From contig CM063109.1 in the NCBI GenBank assembly GCA_031841125.1, positions 65,726,914-65,790,913 of the forward strand: a stretch of 64,000 bases of DNA, in the 5' to 3' direction. This stretch comes from Acanthococcus lagerstroemiae. Lineage: Eukaryota > Arthropoda > Insecta > Hemiptera > Eriococcidae. Made by a program: the position numbers and the translations under genes. The notes under the pieces were generated by a model that ran no database searches, was not told the DNA's origin, and saw only the letters and a list, made by a program, of their open reading frames with translations. This document shows, in pieces, positions 34,226 to 44,945 of the stretch (its first letter is position 1; the number at the start of each line of letters is the position of its first letter).

Positions 34226-34850
34226 TTTCATTTTTTGGCTTCCCATCTGGTGACTTCCACTTCCATTTCTTGTTCCCCTTCTTTTTGAAAAACGATCCAG
34301 CTGTTTTTAAATTATATTTATCAGCTAACCCTAACATCTTTTCTCCATTTTTGTTTGTTTCTCCTTTGGTATATTTACCAACATTTCTTATATCTCCTTT
34401 ATTTTCATCCACTTTGGCATTAAAGTCTCCCGTTATTATTGTGTAGTACTCTCTTTCACTTTCATAAATTTGGCTCAGTCGGTCGTAAGACTTTTTGATT
34501 TCCACTGTTGAAGAGTCTACTGTAGAAGAATAAATTTGGATTATCGAAAATTTGGTTCCTTTATTTATTTCAATTTTTAATACTGCTATGTGTTCACTTA
34601 TGCCCTTAATTTCCTTTACGTGGGCGCCCCACTGCTCATCCTTGATGTAGAAACCTACTCCCCTTTACCCTATTGTTGACTTAAATGTTTTAAAATAAAT
34701 TTTCCCCTTTCATTTTTGTTTCTGATATCCCAATTATATCCCACTTTAACTTCTCCAACGCATTTTCCAATTCCAAAAATCTTTCCTCATTCGCTAACCC
34801 CTGGCAATTAATGTACAAAATTCTCTTATTTTTTGTCTTTATTTGAGGTT
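34226..34850 (-). mobile_element. LINE AP-endonuclease domain fragment
   Basis: The minus strand reads ILYINCQGLANEERFLE, KLKWDIIGISETKMKG, then after stops HVKEIKGISEHIAVL and YYTIITGDFNAKV, then KWKWKSPDGKPKNEI. The ordered I-N-C-Q, I-S-E-T-K, G-D-F-N-A and W-x-S-P-D-G-x-x-x-N-E-I blocks are those of LINE apurinic-like endonucleases, which nick the target DNA. Frameshifts and stops show that it is dead. Confidence 0.82.
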
Positions 34851-35059
34851 TGGATTGACGAGAGGCTTATGGGCTTGTAATTACTTAACTTGCTTTTATC
34901 TTATTTTTGGTAGGAGAATTATCTCCGCCATTTTCCACTGGTGTGAAATGGCTTCTTCTTCTAAGATTGCATTAAATAAAAGGGTCAAGGGTTTTGTTAA
35001 TACCTCTCCCAACAAACTTTCACAATGCACAACTTCAAGTACTTCTCCATAATATATCA

Positions 35060-36553
35060 AAATTTGGAATCAATCCCGAGAAGAAACGATATTTAACTTC
35101 ACGCGTAAACTACAGATCGAGTGTTTTTATGTGATACTGGACACATTAATGCAAGAAATTAAGGCTAGAAAAGAAGACAGTACGTCCAAGCATAAAGGGA
35201 CCATGTTGTCGGTATGGAGTTAGGACCAGTTCCAGAAACTACATTATATTCCCTACAAAATGAGCCATAGTGGAGGTCTGTAGCTGGAGAATTCACTTTT
35301 CCAGAGAACTTTGAAAATTAAATTCCAAAAAAGGTGCTTTTCAGAAAAAAACGTTGAAAGTTTAGAGCACAGAAAAAACGAAAAAAAAACAACAAAACAT
35401 GAAACAGTGAAAAAGTGAACTGGTCACTTTCTTCGTTTGAAAATGACTAAATGGAATCCCTCCAGTGTATTATTGAAAAATTCCACCCGCTTCAGCTGGA
35501 GAAATCCATTACCGACAAGATGGTCCCTTTTCAAAAATATTCAATTTTGAATTGTTTTTCGCCCCTACTTTACACACAAAAAAAATAATGATAGGCATGT
35601 ATGAAACAGATTTTATTAATCCGAAAAGGTAAAAAAATTAAACCTTGATTATTCTGTAAGTGGAACAAAAAAGAAGTATTATCAAAAAAAAAAAAAAAAA
35701 AAAAAATACGAAACGATTCTTAGTACAAAATTTTGTTCCACAAATGATATTTCAAGAATTTTTTTGGTACAATGTTCGAATCGCCAAATTTTTCGGAAAG
35801 GTATCGCTTCCTCTTTAAGGTTAATTTTATGATTTTTAGACCGAAAAAAGTGAAAAAAATTTTTCAACCGACAACATGATCCCTTTCTCACTTTTTATTC
35901 AAATCGATATTACAGAGGAACGGTGATAGGTACAGAGGTGGGGTAAGTGGGGGCGATATCGCAGGATTGCCTCTATCAGAAACACTAAAAATCCTATTTT
36001 CGGTAATTTTGACCCCACGCTCGCAAAGTGGCTATATCTTGAAAACTAAAATCGACAACATGGTCCCTTTATGCTTGGACACCTATGAAGAAGTCCATGA
36101 TCTTTTTCACTTCTGGTCAACATCAGGGATACAGATTCAGATAAGATAAGAGAATGTGCCACGAAACTGGAAAATTTTTACGACCAAAATTTGGATGATG
36201 AAATAATTGAAGAAGCTGTCCATTTTAAGCATTATTTATTAAATAATGTAGATTCATCGTTTACTCCTTCTCAGATGTTACAACACCTAGTTAAAACGGA
36301 TTTACTTTGCAGTTTCCCAAATGTGTATATTGCTTTACAAATTTATTCAACTTTACCTGTCTCTCAGGCCCGCGGTGAACGCAGCTTTTCTGTCCTGAAG
36401 CGAGTGAAAAATTACTTACGGAGTCTCTTAGCGCAAGAGAATCTTTCAAATCTCGCAATTTTAACGATTGACAACGAAATTATGAATGAGTTGAATATAG
36501 ATGCTTTAATCGATAAATTTGCAGGTGAAAAATCTCGGAGAAAACAATTTTGA
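35060..36553 (+). pseudogene. hAT transposase C-terminal half, interrupted by a DNA element
   Basis: The left part (35060-35186) reads CFYVILDTLMQEIKARKEDS. The right part (36081-36553) resumes with TYEEVHDLFHF, shifts frame near 36110, then reads CATKLENFYDQNLDDEI, FPNVYIALQIYSTLPVS and ARGERSFSVLKRVKNYLRS. The order and words match the hAT dimerisation region, with S/A-x-G-E-R-S-F-S-x-L-K the most diagnostic, as in ZMYM-like hAT proteins. The N-terminal zinc finger and catalytic start are not seen. The frame ends at 36553 and the element's right terminus at 36894. Confidence 0.85.
35187..36080. mobile_element. 894-bp DNA element with perfect 28-bp inverted ends, inserted in a hAT transposase
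   Basis: 35187-35214 and 36053-36080 are exact reverse complements over 28 bp, beginning GTCCAAGCATAAAGGGACC. The inner part of the motif (CGACAA(C/G)ATGGTCCCTTT) recurs at 35513-35530 and 35869-35886 in the orientation of the right end. AC lies outside both ends, and removing the element with one AC restores the hAT frame (D-S-T-Y-E-E). No coding content is seen. The superfamily is unknown to me. Confidence 0.8.
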
Positions 36554-36894
36554 TTTTTTCCCCCTTAGATTATAAGTTCCTCATTTTTCACCGTTTATAA
36601 GTTTTTATCGATGGGAATGTATGAAAAATAATATTATATTATATTATACAAAGTACTTATATTCATTAGTTATTCATTCTGCTTTTTCATTACAGATTTT
36701 TCTGTTTATTTTAATGCTCTTGCATGAAATTTCATTTATCAAAAAACTTTGAATTTGAAATCAAACCGAATAGTAAAAAGAATAAACTTCACGTGTAAGG
36801 TGCGCCAGAAGGCCAGGGGCACACTTTTTCTCAACATTTGGAGGCGGCAAAAATGAATTCGAACAGGGCGGCAACAGGCCTTAATCCGGCTCTG
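36554..36894 (+). mobile_element. 3' untranslated part and right terminus of the hAT element
   Basis: The element ends at 36894 with CTTAATCCGGCTCTG, that is, an end CAGAGCCGGATTAAG in reverse, a common hAT terminus. No matching left end is present in the window, so the copy is probably 5'-truncated. Confidence 0.7.
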
Positions 36895-36974
36895 GGAAGG
36901 GGTCAAGAGGTCTGATTCCCCTTTGCGGCTTCATCAAGTAGTGGTTTTTTGAATTTTGGTACTCCCTCTTGCAC

Positions 36975-37085
36975 CCCATCTGGTCGCCGAAGCAGTACTC
37001 GATAAGATAGTTTCCGGGGCCAGGGATGCGGTATCTGGGGAGCCAATTTGGCACCCGCGCATCGCCATACGCTTCACCAAGGAAC
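36975..37085 (+). repeat. Short interspersed repeat family B, copy 2
   Basis: It contains GAAGCAGTACTCGATAAGATA, GTTTCCGGGGCC, GCCAATTTGGCACCCGCGCA and TCGCCATACGC. The first block is shared with the body of the tRNA-derived SINE, the rest with the family B copies at 4058, 40890 and 54415. Confidence 0.65.
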
Positions 37086-37199
37086 CCCCTCTTGCACCCC
37101 TCTCCCTAGTGATGAGCAGATCCTCCCCCCTCGAACACTAAGTTGGCTACGCTACTGCCCTTTAAATTCCCTCCCGGGAAGCAGTCTGTGGGAGTGCAC

Positions 37200-38200
37200 C
37201 TAACTAAACTGACCTAACTCGCGATTACACCTCCAAATGGGAAGTTCGACGAGGCTCCTAAGACACATTTTCGCCAACGTGCATTAATATTCGGCGCTAT
37301 AAATATCCGGTCGACGGCTATACGTCTCCAAAAATGCAGCAGCTCATTTGTTGGCGGCGCGATGAAGTTTACATGCAAAATGGAAAACCGCCTTCTACGG
37401 AATTCGTATTCCGCACTTCTCGAGCTGGAGAAGTGCGGAAACGCAGCTGCTGTCTCGCGGTACAGAGTAATAACGCGGTCAAAGGTCATCAACCGCGCTC
37501 TACGAAAATTCAAATTCGCCGTCCGCGCCAGCCTGCCCGCCGATACCGCGCGCATCTACCTCGAGTTCAAAACAATTATCTATGAGCCGAATAAAAATAC
37601 CGCCGAATATTTTTTTTTCTCCCCTTGATTTATTTTCCGCACAGTCGTTCCCATGCTCTCCAGCGCCGCTCCTCCAGTTCACCGTCGATGGCCGTCGCCA
37701 TTTTGCGTCCACGTTGGACGAGAAATTATCGAATCGATGCGACTCCGATATTGTTTACATAATCGCGGCTATCGCAGCGGCGTGCGAAATCGCGCCGCGG
37801 TGCCGCAGTTTGGATACCTCCGCTCCAGATGTCCAAGGTTATCCCGGAAGAAGTCGGTTGATTGCAAAGTGCAAAGAACCAAGTCAGTAGTAGAAGAACT
37901 TCCATAAGTGTAGTTCATTGACTCCTGCGCGTCCGTCATTATGTACGTTGACTTCGGCGTAGAAAAACAGGTCATAAATTTGGCTGATGCTGTTGCGGTC
38001 GCGGTCGCTCGTTTACCTTTTCTTGAGGCTTTACACGGCCACCTGCGAGCACGGCAAATATCGTTCGTTTTGCGCATACCAATTTTCACCGCATCGCCGC
38101 ATCATCGCGTCGTCTTTTCCTATACCGTCTGGGTGGAATTGCCGAACCATCGACTGCGAATTGCACCGACCAAGTCGCCGACTGAGTGACATAATACTCC
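37200..38200. promoter_or_regulatory. CpG-rich kilobase, candidate promoter or first-exon region
   Basis: GC and CG-dinucleotide content rise sharply against the AT-rich surroundings. Overlapping frames of 80-120 codons are open on both strands, as expected in GC-rich DNA, and none has a recognisable domain. A perfect hairpin (13-bp arms 37409-37421 and 37428-37440) lies within. A short minus-strand frame near 37700 starts in a strong context (AAAATGGCG) but stops after 23 codons. It could be the 5' end of the minus-strand gene about 7 kb away, but that is only a guess. Confidence 0.4.
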
Positions 38201-39391
38201 CGAAAGTAATAAAATTATACCAAACCGGTTTCAGATTCGCTGCGTTTTTTTTTTTTTTTTTTTTTTGTTACAATATTACAAGACTTGGAAAGAGCTCGCT
38301 TGTGTTCAGGGTATGGGGGATCAGGTGTGTTGCAAATTTGCACTAACTGTTCTTATGCTGCCCAAATCACAGACTCGGTTCGAATCGGTGCTCGAGTCGG
38401 AAATTTTCAACACTTTCGAATTTTTGGAAAGTAAAAGTATATACGCACACGAATATCGAAAACAGTTTTGTCGAAAATGAAAATCTAATGAACGATTCGT
38501 TCGGTGTTAGAATAGTTGATCACATTGTGGATGCTGACTCGGTGACTGAACAAGTTTTTATTTAAAAGAGTTTATTGCCTTATAACTGTGCCTTTTGTTT
38601 TTTTTTCTTTTTAGTTTTTTCCTCTTTTTTTTACTAGTTTCCTTATTTTTTTATTTGTATCGCTTCGCTCCATTACATTACCTATGCCTACGTAATAATA
38701 CCTGCGCATAACGGTTCTCTGTTAATAACCTTGCTCACTTCCCACCCGGTCTTAAATACATTTAAATAACTCACGATTTTGTCTTTACACGTTTTGCTCC
38801 CCAAACGATATAAAATAATACGTACGCATAAAATATCGGAGATTTTTTATATAGTAACTGCATTTTTTACCGATTATGTTCTCTCGGTGAGCTGTGATTT
38901 GGTATTTTCAATGATTTCCGGAATTTTATTGGTATTTCTCGGGAACGTGTATAGAAATGATCCCGGCGCGAGAATTTCGGGTTCTCGTTACCGTATCGAG
39001 CCCATGACGTCATCAGAGAGTTCAAATGTAAGTTACAGTTTTTCTGATGTTAGTTTGAAAGGCCAGTGATGGGTCCAGGAAGCAATGCTGGTAGATGCTA
39101 TGCAGAATGTGTCGGAATGGAATAATCCTCGTGCAGCAGGATTGCCGACTTCTGTAAATGAAAATAGTCGCCACCCGCAAAAGTTTTTCTACAATATGTT
39201 TTAAACACCTTTGTGTTTGTGCTGCACGAAGTTTCTATGCATTTAGTCAGTCGCTCGGCCTTGTGACACCACTGCGCTGTATCTTTTGGTGACGGTGCCC
39301 AGGTACCAAAGGACTGCCCCCCCCTCGCTGAAAAACAGTGCTTTACAACAGTAAACTTTAACCCTGCAATACCACACATATTTTGTTATGT
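38201..39391. other. No gene recognised
   Basis: A long T run lies near 38248-38268 and T-rich DNA at 38596-38650. No domain or RNA feature is seen. Confidence 0.4.
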
Positions 39392-39989
39392 AAATGCCAC
39401 TCTTAGTGAAATTCACTAAAATGGTATTTTTAAGCATGGAGTGGACGGTATGTTAACCGATTCTCTCCAAATCCTTACTACCTAGGTAATACTTAGTATC
39501 TCTTTACTCCCTTTAGAACTTATCATGTTCGTTGTTATTTCTCTAAAAATTGTTATGGATGGGCAATCGGCCGATAAAAGAAGTAAATTACGATTGTTTT
39601 AAGAGTTGTTATTAATATATATATTTTTTTAAATTCAAAACCCCTGAATTCCAATAGTTAGCTAATTTTGATAGAAATGATAATATTATGCGAGGCTGCT
39701 GGTCAAAATAAACCTCTTTACAACATAAAGAATTATGCGATACTGAATTACCAATGTTTGACTGTTATGCCCAAAATGCCCAGAAACTCAATATTTCAGA
39801 AGTATGTAAAAAAATGTTTTTGAGGACCCCTGAATTGGGTATAACTGCCCGATGTATGGCGGTTCGAAAGCGTATCATTAGCGAGTGTTTTGCGCCCCAA
39901 CCTCCAACATTCAGGAAAATACTGCTGCACACACATGCCGGTAAGGTTGCCTATCACGATTTTAGTGAATTTCACTAAGAGTGGCATTT
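39392..39989. mobile_element. 598-bp element with perfect 31-bp inverted ends
   Basis: 39392-39422 and 39959-39989 are exact reverse complements (starting AAATGCCACTCTTAGTGAAA). The arms contain the smaller palindrome GTGAAATTCAC/GTGAATTTCAC. The interior has short open frames with no domain. No target duplication could be defined. Confidence 0.7.
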
Positions 39990-40559
39990 TTAAGGGTTAA
40001 TAATACAATAAGCCTCATCGTACGCAAACTTTCTAATTATTGATGTAATATTTACTAAAGTTTGCCTTTAAAAGCTGTAAAAATACTAACTACATAGTAG
40101 ATGGAGACTAAAAATTACCAATCACGAAGTAATTTTATTTCTGAATATTCACGGATAACATTCTTAAATCTAAATCTTAACTCTGAACCGTTTTAAATTT
40201 ATATTTCTTCTGACATTACGTGGTCCTTAGTGATTTTACATTTGTTAATATCGCCTTATGAAACTTAGCACAAAACATCCTCAAATTTCCGTTTGCGAGT
40301 AATTTGGTCTTTACCATCTCAGCTGACAATCTATTTCAGTTGAGGTACCATAGGTCATTCATGAGACTAAAAATAGTTTCTGAGTATGCACTATTCATTA
40401 TTTATTGAACAATAAGTTCTTATAATTATTTTCAAATATTTCGCGTTATTACTTACAGAAAAATAGTTGACTCAGAATTCCTGGGGTTTGATGATTGACA
40501 CAGCCTATTCAGGAATGGAATACCAATTTTTTACTCTTACGATTTTACCATGTATCAAT

Positions 40560-40888
40560 TAAATTCTAATGTTAACGGCCGACCGACGTCTAATTAACCT
40601 GCCCAGTTTTAGGCAATGGTCTCCATCACCCTTTTCCATCTTGATATATTTTGGGCCACCCCCACCTATCCTGTGCCGACTCTCGCAACTACTCGTCCCG
40701 CCACCTGATGAAGGGCGTCTCTTTTTTCTTTTGTTACCATAGGAAGTCCACAAGACAAACTGTAACCCCATTTCCGGGTTCCCTCTCTGGCCATGTGACC
40801 CGCAAATTTGAACTTTGATTTTTTGGTACCCAATATTCACTATCTTAGTTTCCCCCATAATTTTCTTTCCTTCCCTTGTCTTTAAGGG
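40560..40888 (-). mobile_element. LINE ORF2 C-terminal segment
   Basis: The minus strand reads VQICGSHGQRGNPEMGLQF, then KRKKRRPSS and RWRDE with RESAQDRWGW in neighbouring frames. This matches the C-terminal G-H-x-A-R ... K-R-x-R-G-R-P ... R-W-x-D ... A-Q-D-R pattern of LINE ORF2. It is separated from the reverse transcriptase part by a family B repeat. Confidence 0.7.
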
Positions 40889-40889
40889 A

Positions 40890-41010
40890 GATACCTAGGG
40901 TCGATGATAGAGGGGCGTATGGCGATGCATGTATGCCAAATTGGCCCTGGAACACCGTACTCCCTATCCCAGAAACGCCCCAAATGGGCCTGTGTCAGAA
41001 TAGGGGGTAT
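40890..41010 (-). repeat. Short interspersed repeat family B, copy 3 (inside a LINE)
   Basis: It shares GTCGATGATAG, CGTATGGCGATGCATG, CCAAATTGGCC and ATCCCAGAAACGCCCC with the copy at 4058. ATACCTAGG on the left and GTATCTAGG on the right may be a diverged target duplication. Confidence 0.65.
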
Positions 41011-41011
41011 C

Positions 41012-41670
41012 TAGGATATTACGTAGCATGGAGTATTGCGTTGTTTTTAATCTTGTGATATTTTTCTTGGTCATGGTCCAGGTCTGTGACCCGTACGTGA
41101 GAACCGGGAGCTGCAGCACCCTTATTATCTTAGTCAATATCCTCATTTTACTCTTAAATGCATGTTTTTGGGCTCAGAAGGCTTTCTACCCATTCGCAAT
41201 ACGCACACCTATTTCTGTATTCATCTTATTTTCTATTGACATCAGCTAGTCAAGGTAGGTGTGCTCCGGGACTTTACTTATTGCTAGGTTGTCGGTCTGG
41301 ACCCCCACTACCGAATCATCCAACGTTATTATTTTTAGTTTTGCGACGTTTATTGTTAGCCCTATCCCCGATCACTCTCTGCTGAGTTCCAATATCATTT
41401 CTTCCAATTCCTGTATGCTCTTCTCCAGCAGCACAATGTCGTCCGCGAACCTGAGATTATTCAATTATTCACCATTCACGTGCAGGCCTTTTTTGTCCCA
41501 TTTTAGGTTGCAGAACGCCAGCTCTAGCACGCTGTTGAAGATGTTCGGAGAAAAAACTTGCAATAACATGAACTTTCACTCTCTTGTGATCATGGAATAG
41601 GAGGAAGAATATAAATAGACACTCTAGGTCCGTAGCTAACAGCCTTGGCTGGCGAGCAGCTGCCCTAGCT
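41012..41670 (-). mobile_element. LINE reverse transcriptase, palm to thumb segment
   Basis: On the minus strand it reads NIFNSVLELAFCNLKWD, then LNNLRFADDIVLLEKSI (with the F-A-D-D catalytic motif), ELEEMILELSRE, LTINVAKLKI, and VLQLPVLTYGSQTWTMTK. These blocks appear in the usual order for a non-LTR ORF2. Several in-frame stops make it inactive. Confidence 0.82.
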
Positions 41671-41926
41671 AACACATTCTCAAAAGAAATTAAAAAAAAT
41701 TATATAGAAAGTCAAACATTTTTTTTTGTGTTATACCCTTATGGCTTATACATTGGTTGAATATCAAATGCCCTCGCATACACGAGAGATTAGCAACAGG
41801 CCTGAGACACTATTGGTCAGAGATGGAGAAGATACTAACAGAACTCATAGCTAAGACAGTATACTCTCGGATATGTTAATATTCCATTTGTAGGCTGTGC
41901 CAATTCATTTTTCGTTCTGCTGTAGT

Positions 41927-41962
41927 CCAGAGCGCTTTCGGCTGTTATGCTATCATCAGTGG
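41927..41962 (-). ncRNA. Hammerhead ribozyme-like motif, reverse copy (stem II weakened)
   Basis: This is the same 36-base motif as at 42095-42130 except for one base: stem II begins AGC instead of GGC, so one of its three pairs is lost. Confidence 0.5.
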
Positions 41963-42094
41963 AGTACCGTATGGTGGACAGACTGTATAATCACAGATAA
42001 CCAATAGGAACACACGACTAAACAGGTTCACCATACGGTACTACTCTTGACTATGACTACAGGACCGCAAGAGACAAGTCTCATTTAGGGTACT

Positions 42095-42130
42095 CCACTG
42101 ATGATGGCATAACAGCCGAAAGCGCTCTGG
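42095..42130 (+). ncRNA. Minimal hammerhead ribozyme-like motif
   Basis: Parts in order: CCA (stem I), CTGATGA (42098-42104), an extra T, GGC and GCC (stem II with loop ATAACA), GAAA (42118-42121), the self-complementary GCGC (stem III), TC before the expected cleavage site at 42127/42128, then TGG (stem I). Stem III has no room for a loop, so activity would need two molecules, as proposed for the minimal ribozymes of animal Penelope-like elements. Activity is inferred, not shown. Confidence 0.65.
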
Positions 42131-42180
42131 TTTACAGAAGAAGAAAAAGTGAATTGGCACACCCTACAAATGGAATATTA

Positions 42181-43635
42181 CCAAGTTTACTCACACTCCG
42201 AAATTTGACACTAAAAATATTAATATTCGATTCAAAATCGTCCAGACAGTGTTTGACAGATAAGCAATAGCATCTAGTTCGATTAAAGTCGCCATTGCAC
42301 TGATTAAACTTCCTTACGTCTTTTGGGGATTTCTCAAGCTGCTTTTCGAATCCTAGATGGCGTATCTTGAAGTCCCTATCTACTACTTCCAACCTTGTCT
42401 CCGCCCCAATTAGGTCGCATAATCGAAAGTTTACTGATCAATATTTCTTGACTTACGAGCAAAAATCCCTATCTGAGGAGGTGTTTCATCCCTGGGGAGT
42501 AAAGTTCCAGTGAGATTCCTCGAGAATTTTGGGGCGTTCATCGAAATGGCCTACTAAACAATTATACCAGAATCCAACTTTACATTTTTTTGTCCAACTG
42601 TGTGTTTTCATTAGGTAATTTTCTCAGGCCATTTATAGTTGCAGCTATTTTACGTCGTTTCTTATCAACCAGTTTATGCAATATTTCCATGGTACTGTTT
42701 AGCTCAGAAGTAAGACGGTAGTAATAACACTTTTTGGTTCTAAAACGACTCGATTTTCCGAGTGGAAAATTAATAACATACGAGATAAGGCGCGCGCAAG
42801 TTTTTATTATTATATTCTGATGTGATTCGCCGAGATCGTAAATTAATTTTCATTGTTAATTAATCACATGCTCGATGTTTTTCTACGTTTTCAGGTCATG
42901 GTTGGCAAGTCGTATCGAACATTAATAAATTATTGAGAGTTTTCTTTGTCCAGCGCAGTGTGATTAAAAGACACCTGAACTTCGAGTTAACGACATTTTT
43001 AATCGTTTTCTTTCGTGTTTGTAAATAATAACATCGAATATTTCGATACTGTTTCGACATATAGTTCGTGTGAATTCGATTACATGTCGGTTAATGAGTA
43101 TTTATAATGTTCGGTTTTGGATCCTTATTGTTTTCAAACCTCCGAAGAAAATGTAGTAGTATTTTCATCATTTTAGAGAAGCGTGGATGCCCACGTACCT
43201 ACAACAGGAATTTCATTATAGATTTATTGGAGTCTTATGTTTCATCTTAAGGACCTTCAATGGTCGAAGCAGGATTAATGATGGAGTAAGTTATGGATTA
43301 GTAGCTTTCAAAATAGAATAGGTACCTCGTGTTCGCCTCCTGGTGAGATTGGACTTGAGGTTCGGAATTCTAGAAAAGATAAGTTATTGCTTACAAAAGG
43401 AATCCTTTTGAAAGATTTCCCTCATTTAGTAAATCAATTTATTCAGAACCGCATTTTTTTCAACCTAGCGCAGTCAACTTGTTTAGTCAGATCTTGTCAA
43501 AGTAGAAGAGTTTCTGAATGAATTCTTGTGTGGTGTTCGGCGAACCATTATCAAGGTATTAATAGGACGCTAAGCCTAGGTAATAAGCCTTTTGTGTGTT
43601 ATTTTCCCACGAAATATTTCGACGCGAAATTTACC
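42181..43635. other. Mostly single-copy sequence; piece of a dispersed repeat near 42430-42520
   Basis: The words TTTCTTGACTTACGA and GTTCCAGTGAGATTC near 42445-42525 recall the 3' parts of the repeats at 50.9-51.25 kb and 53.2 kb. The rest has no recognisable gene. Confidence 0.4.
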
Positions 43636-43649
43636 ACCGTTAATTTTAA

Positions 43650-43876
43650 ACTTGTCTGATTGGCCGAGTGGATAACATATTGGTCTCGGAATCCGGAGGT
43701 TCCGGGTTCGAGCCCACGTAGCAACTCGCTACATTTTCGACCTAAGCCTGTTTTTCGGCAAGAAGAGAAGAGGGCTGAGACAGCCCTAACAGTCTCTCGG
43801 ACGTCTCTGAGGCAATACTCGAAAGGGTAGATTCCAGGACTCGGGTTGAGAGCAAAATAAAAAGAAGTGAAAACTG
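43650..43876 (+). mobile_element. tRNA-derived SINE (family S1), copy 2
   Basis: A-box-like TTGGCCGAGTGG at about 43661 and B-box-like GGTTCGAGCCC at about 43705, followed by TTTCGACCTAAGCC, ATACTCGAAAGGGTAGA and an A-rich tail. The flanks ACCGTTAATTTTAA (43636-43649) and ACCGTTAAATTAAT (43877-43890) look like diverged 14-bp target duplications. Confidence 0.9.
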
Positions 43877-43890
43877 ACCGTTAAATTAAT

Positions 43891-44725
43891 GTTAAAATGC
43901 AGTCGTTTTAACTGTGATCGAGGCATCGATTTGATAAGAAAAATTACCTTCAAATCAGTGTGGATTTGATGGTGAAAATATCCGTCAAATCGACGTAGCT
44001 TTCATATCAAATTCGACGCCATTTCTAACGATCTATAAAAGAAGGCTTTACCTGAGTGAATTTCAAAATACCAAACCACTGTGCGAGGTGGATCAGTATT
44101 TTCCGGTCATAAAAATCGACAAAAAATAACTGATTGTCCGTCGTTCATTTGTTCTCGAAAATTTCGTGCCGAATTCCGATTGGTTCGGTTACATGTAGGG
44201 AAATAGAATGTACTCGTATATCATTCACTAATCGTTTCTGAAAATGTTCGTGCAGAATTTCAGAAAAATCGTCTGTTTATCGATTAAGTAGAAGAATATT
44301 AGTCTAGATAAGGGTTGGTTTTTTGGTACGTTATAATAAAAATTTTCAATAGGAAGTTTATCGTCAGTTTTTTGTTTCTGAAAACCTGCTTATTGGTTGA
44401 GATAGTTGGCTGAATGTAGAGAAATATTAGTTTCGATGAAAGGTCGAATTTCTGTTTGTAAATTGAGACTTGAAATAGAAAATTTATCGATCATTATTTA
44501 TCGTTGTCGAAAATGTATGGGAAAAAAATTTGTTAATGATTCAGTTTTTGTGAAATTGATCATTGAACTTGAATCATCCGAATATTTCAAATTTCTCTGG
44601 CACTGCTTTTATCCCTTTGGGCACATGTAGGCGATCACCCATCCAACCGACAATAATTATCTGTATTACTTAATTTTCTACCCAGTCTGCATTTTTCTTG
44701 GTTTAGTAACTGAGTTCTGAACCGT
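43891..44725. other. No gene recognised
   Basis: AT-rich sequence without domain or repeat evidence. Confidence 0.4.
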
Positions 44726-44945
44726 GAAGATTTCTGTATTCTCTGAGTATTTATATAATTCCGATGCCATTGTAATCCCCCCTTTGTCAAAGTGATCAAA
44801 GATTTCTGTGTTTTCGTAGTACTTATAAAACTGTAGTACTGCATTATAACTCCCTTCCCCCTAAGAATCGAAGATTTCTGTATTTTCTTAGTATTTATAG
44901 ATCTCAGGCACGATATTACCCCCCCCCCCCTTTGAAAAATCGAAC
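44726..44945 (+). repeat. Tandem repeat, three units of about 72 bp
   Basis: Units start at about 44726, 44797 and 44869, each with AAGATTTCTGT, then TTTTC(T/G)TAGTA, TTTATA and a C-run with TTTG. The third unit carries a long C run near 44920-44930. The units are diverged. Confidence 0.7.

Larger units (their letters stand above)
41879..42180. mobile_element. Inverted pair of Penelope-like terminal-repeat fragments carrying hammerhead motifs
   Basis: About 80-90 bases at the left (41879-41967) recur in reverse at the right (42087-42180), with shared words such as TTCCATTTGTAGG, TGTGCCAATTCA and AACAGCCGAAAGCGCT. A further inner pair (ACCGTATGGTG and CACCATACGGT) extends the symmetry. Each arm carries a hammerhead-ribozyme-like motif. 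Penelope-like retroelements are known to carry such motifs in their terminal repeats. No Penelope protein is seen nearby. Confidence 0.65.

Noticed and set aside
37214..38346. Eight or more overlapping open frames on both strands
   Set aside because: Open frames are expected by chance in CG-rich DNA. None has a recognisable domain or consistent start, so no gene was called.
43653..43725. A functional tRNA gene (A and B boxes present)
   Set aside because: The same head is followed by the same non-tRNA body in three copies, each with target-site duplications, and no convincing full tRNA fold with an anticodon could be drawn. These are SINEs.
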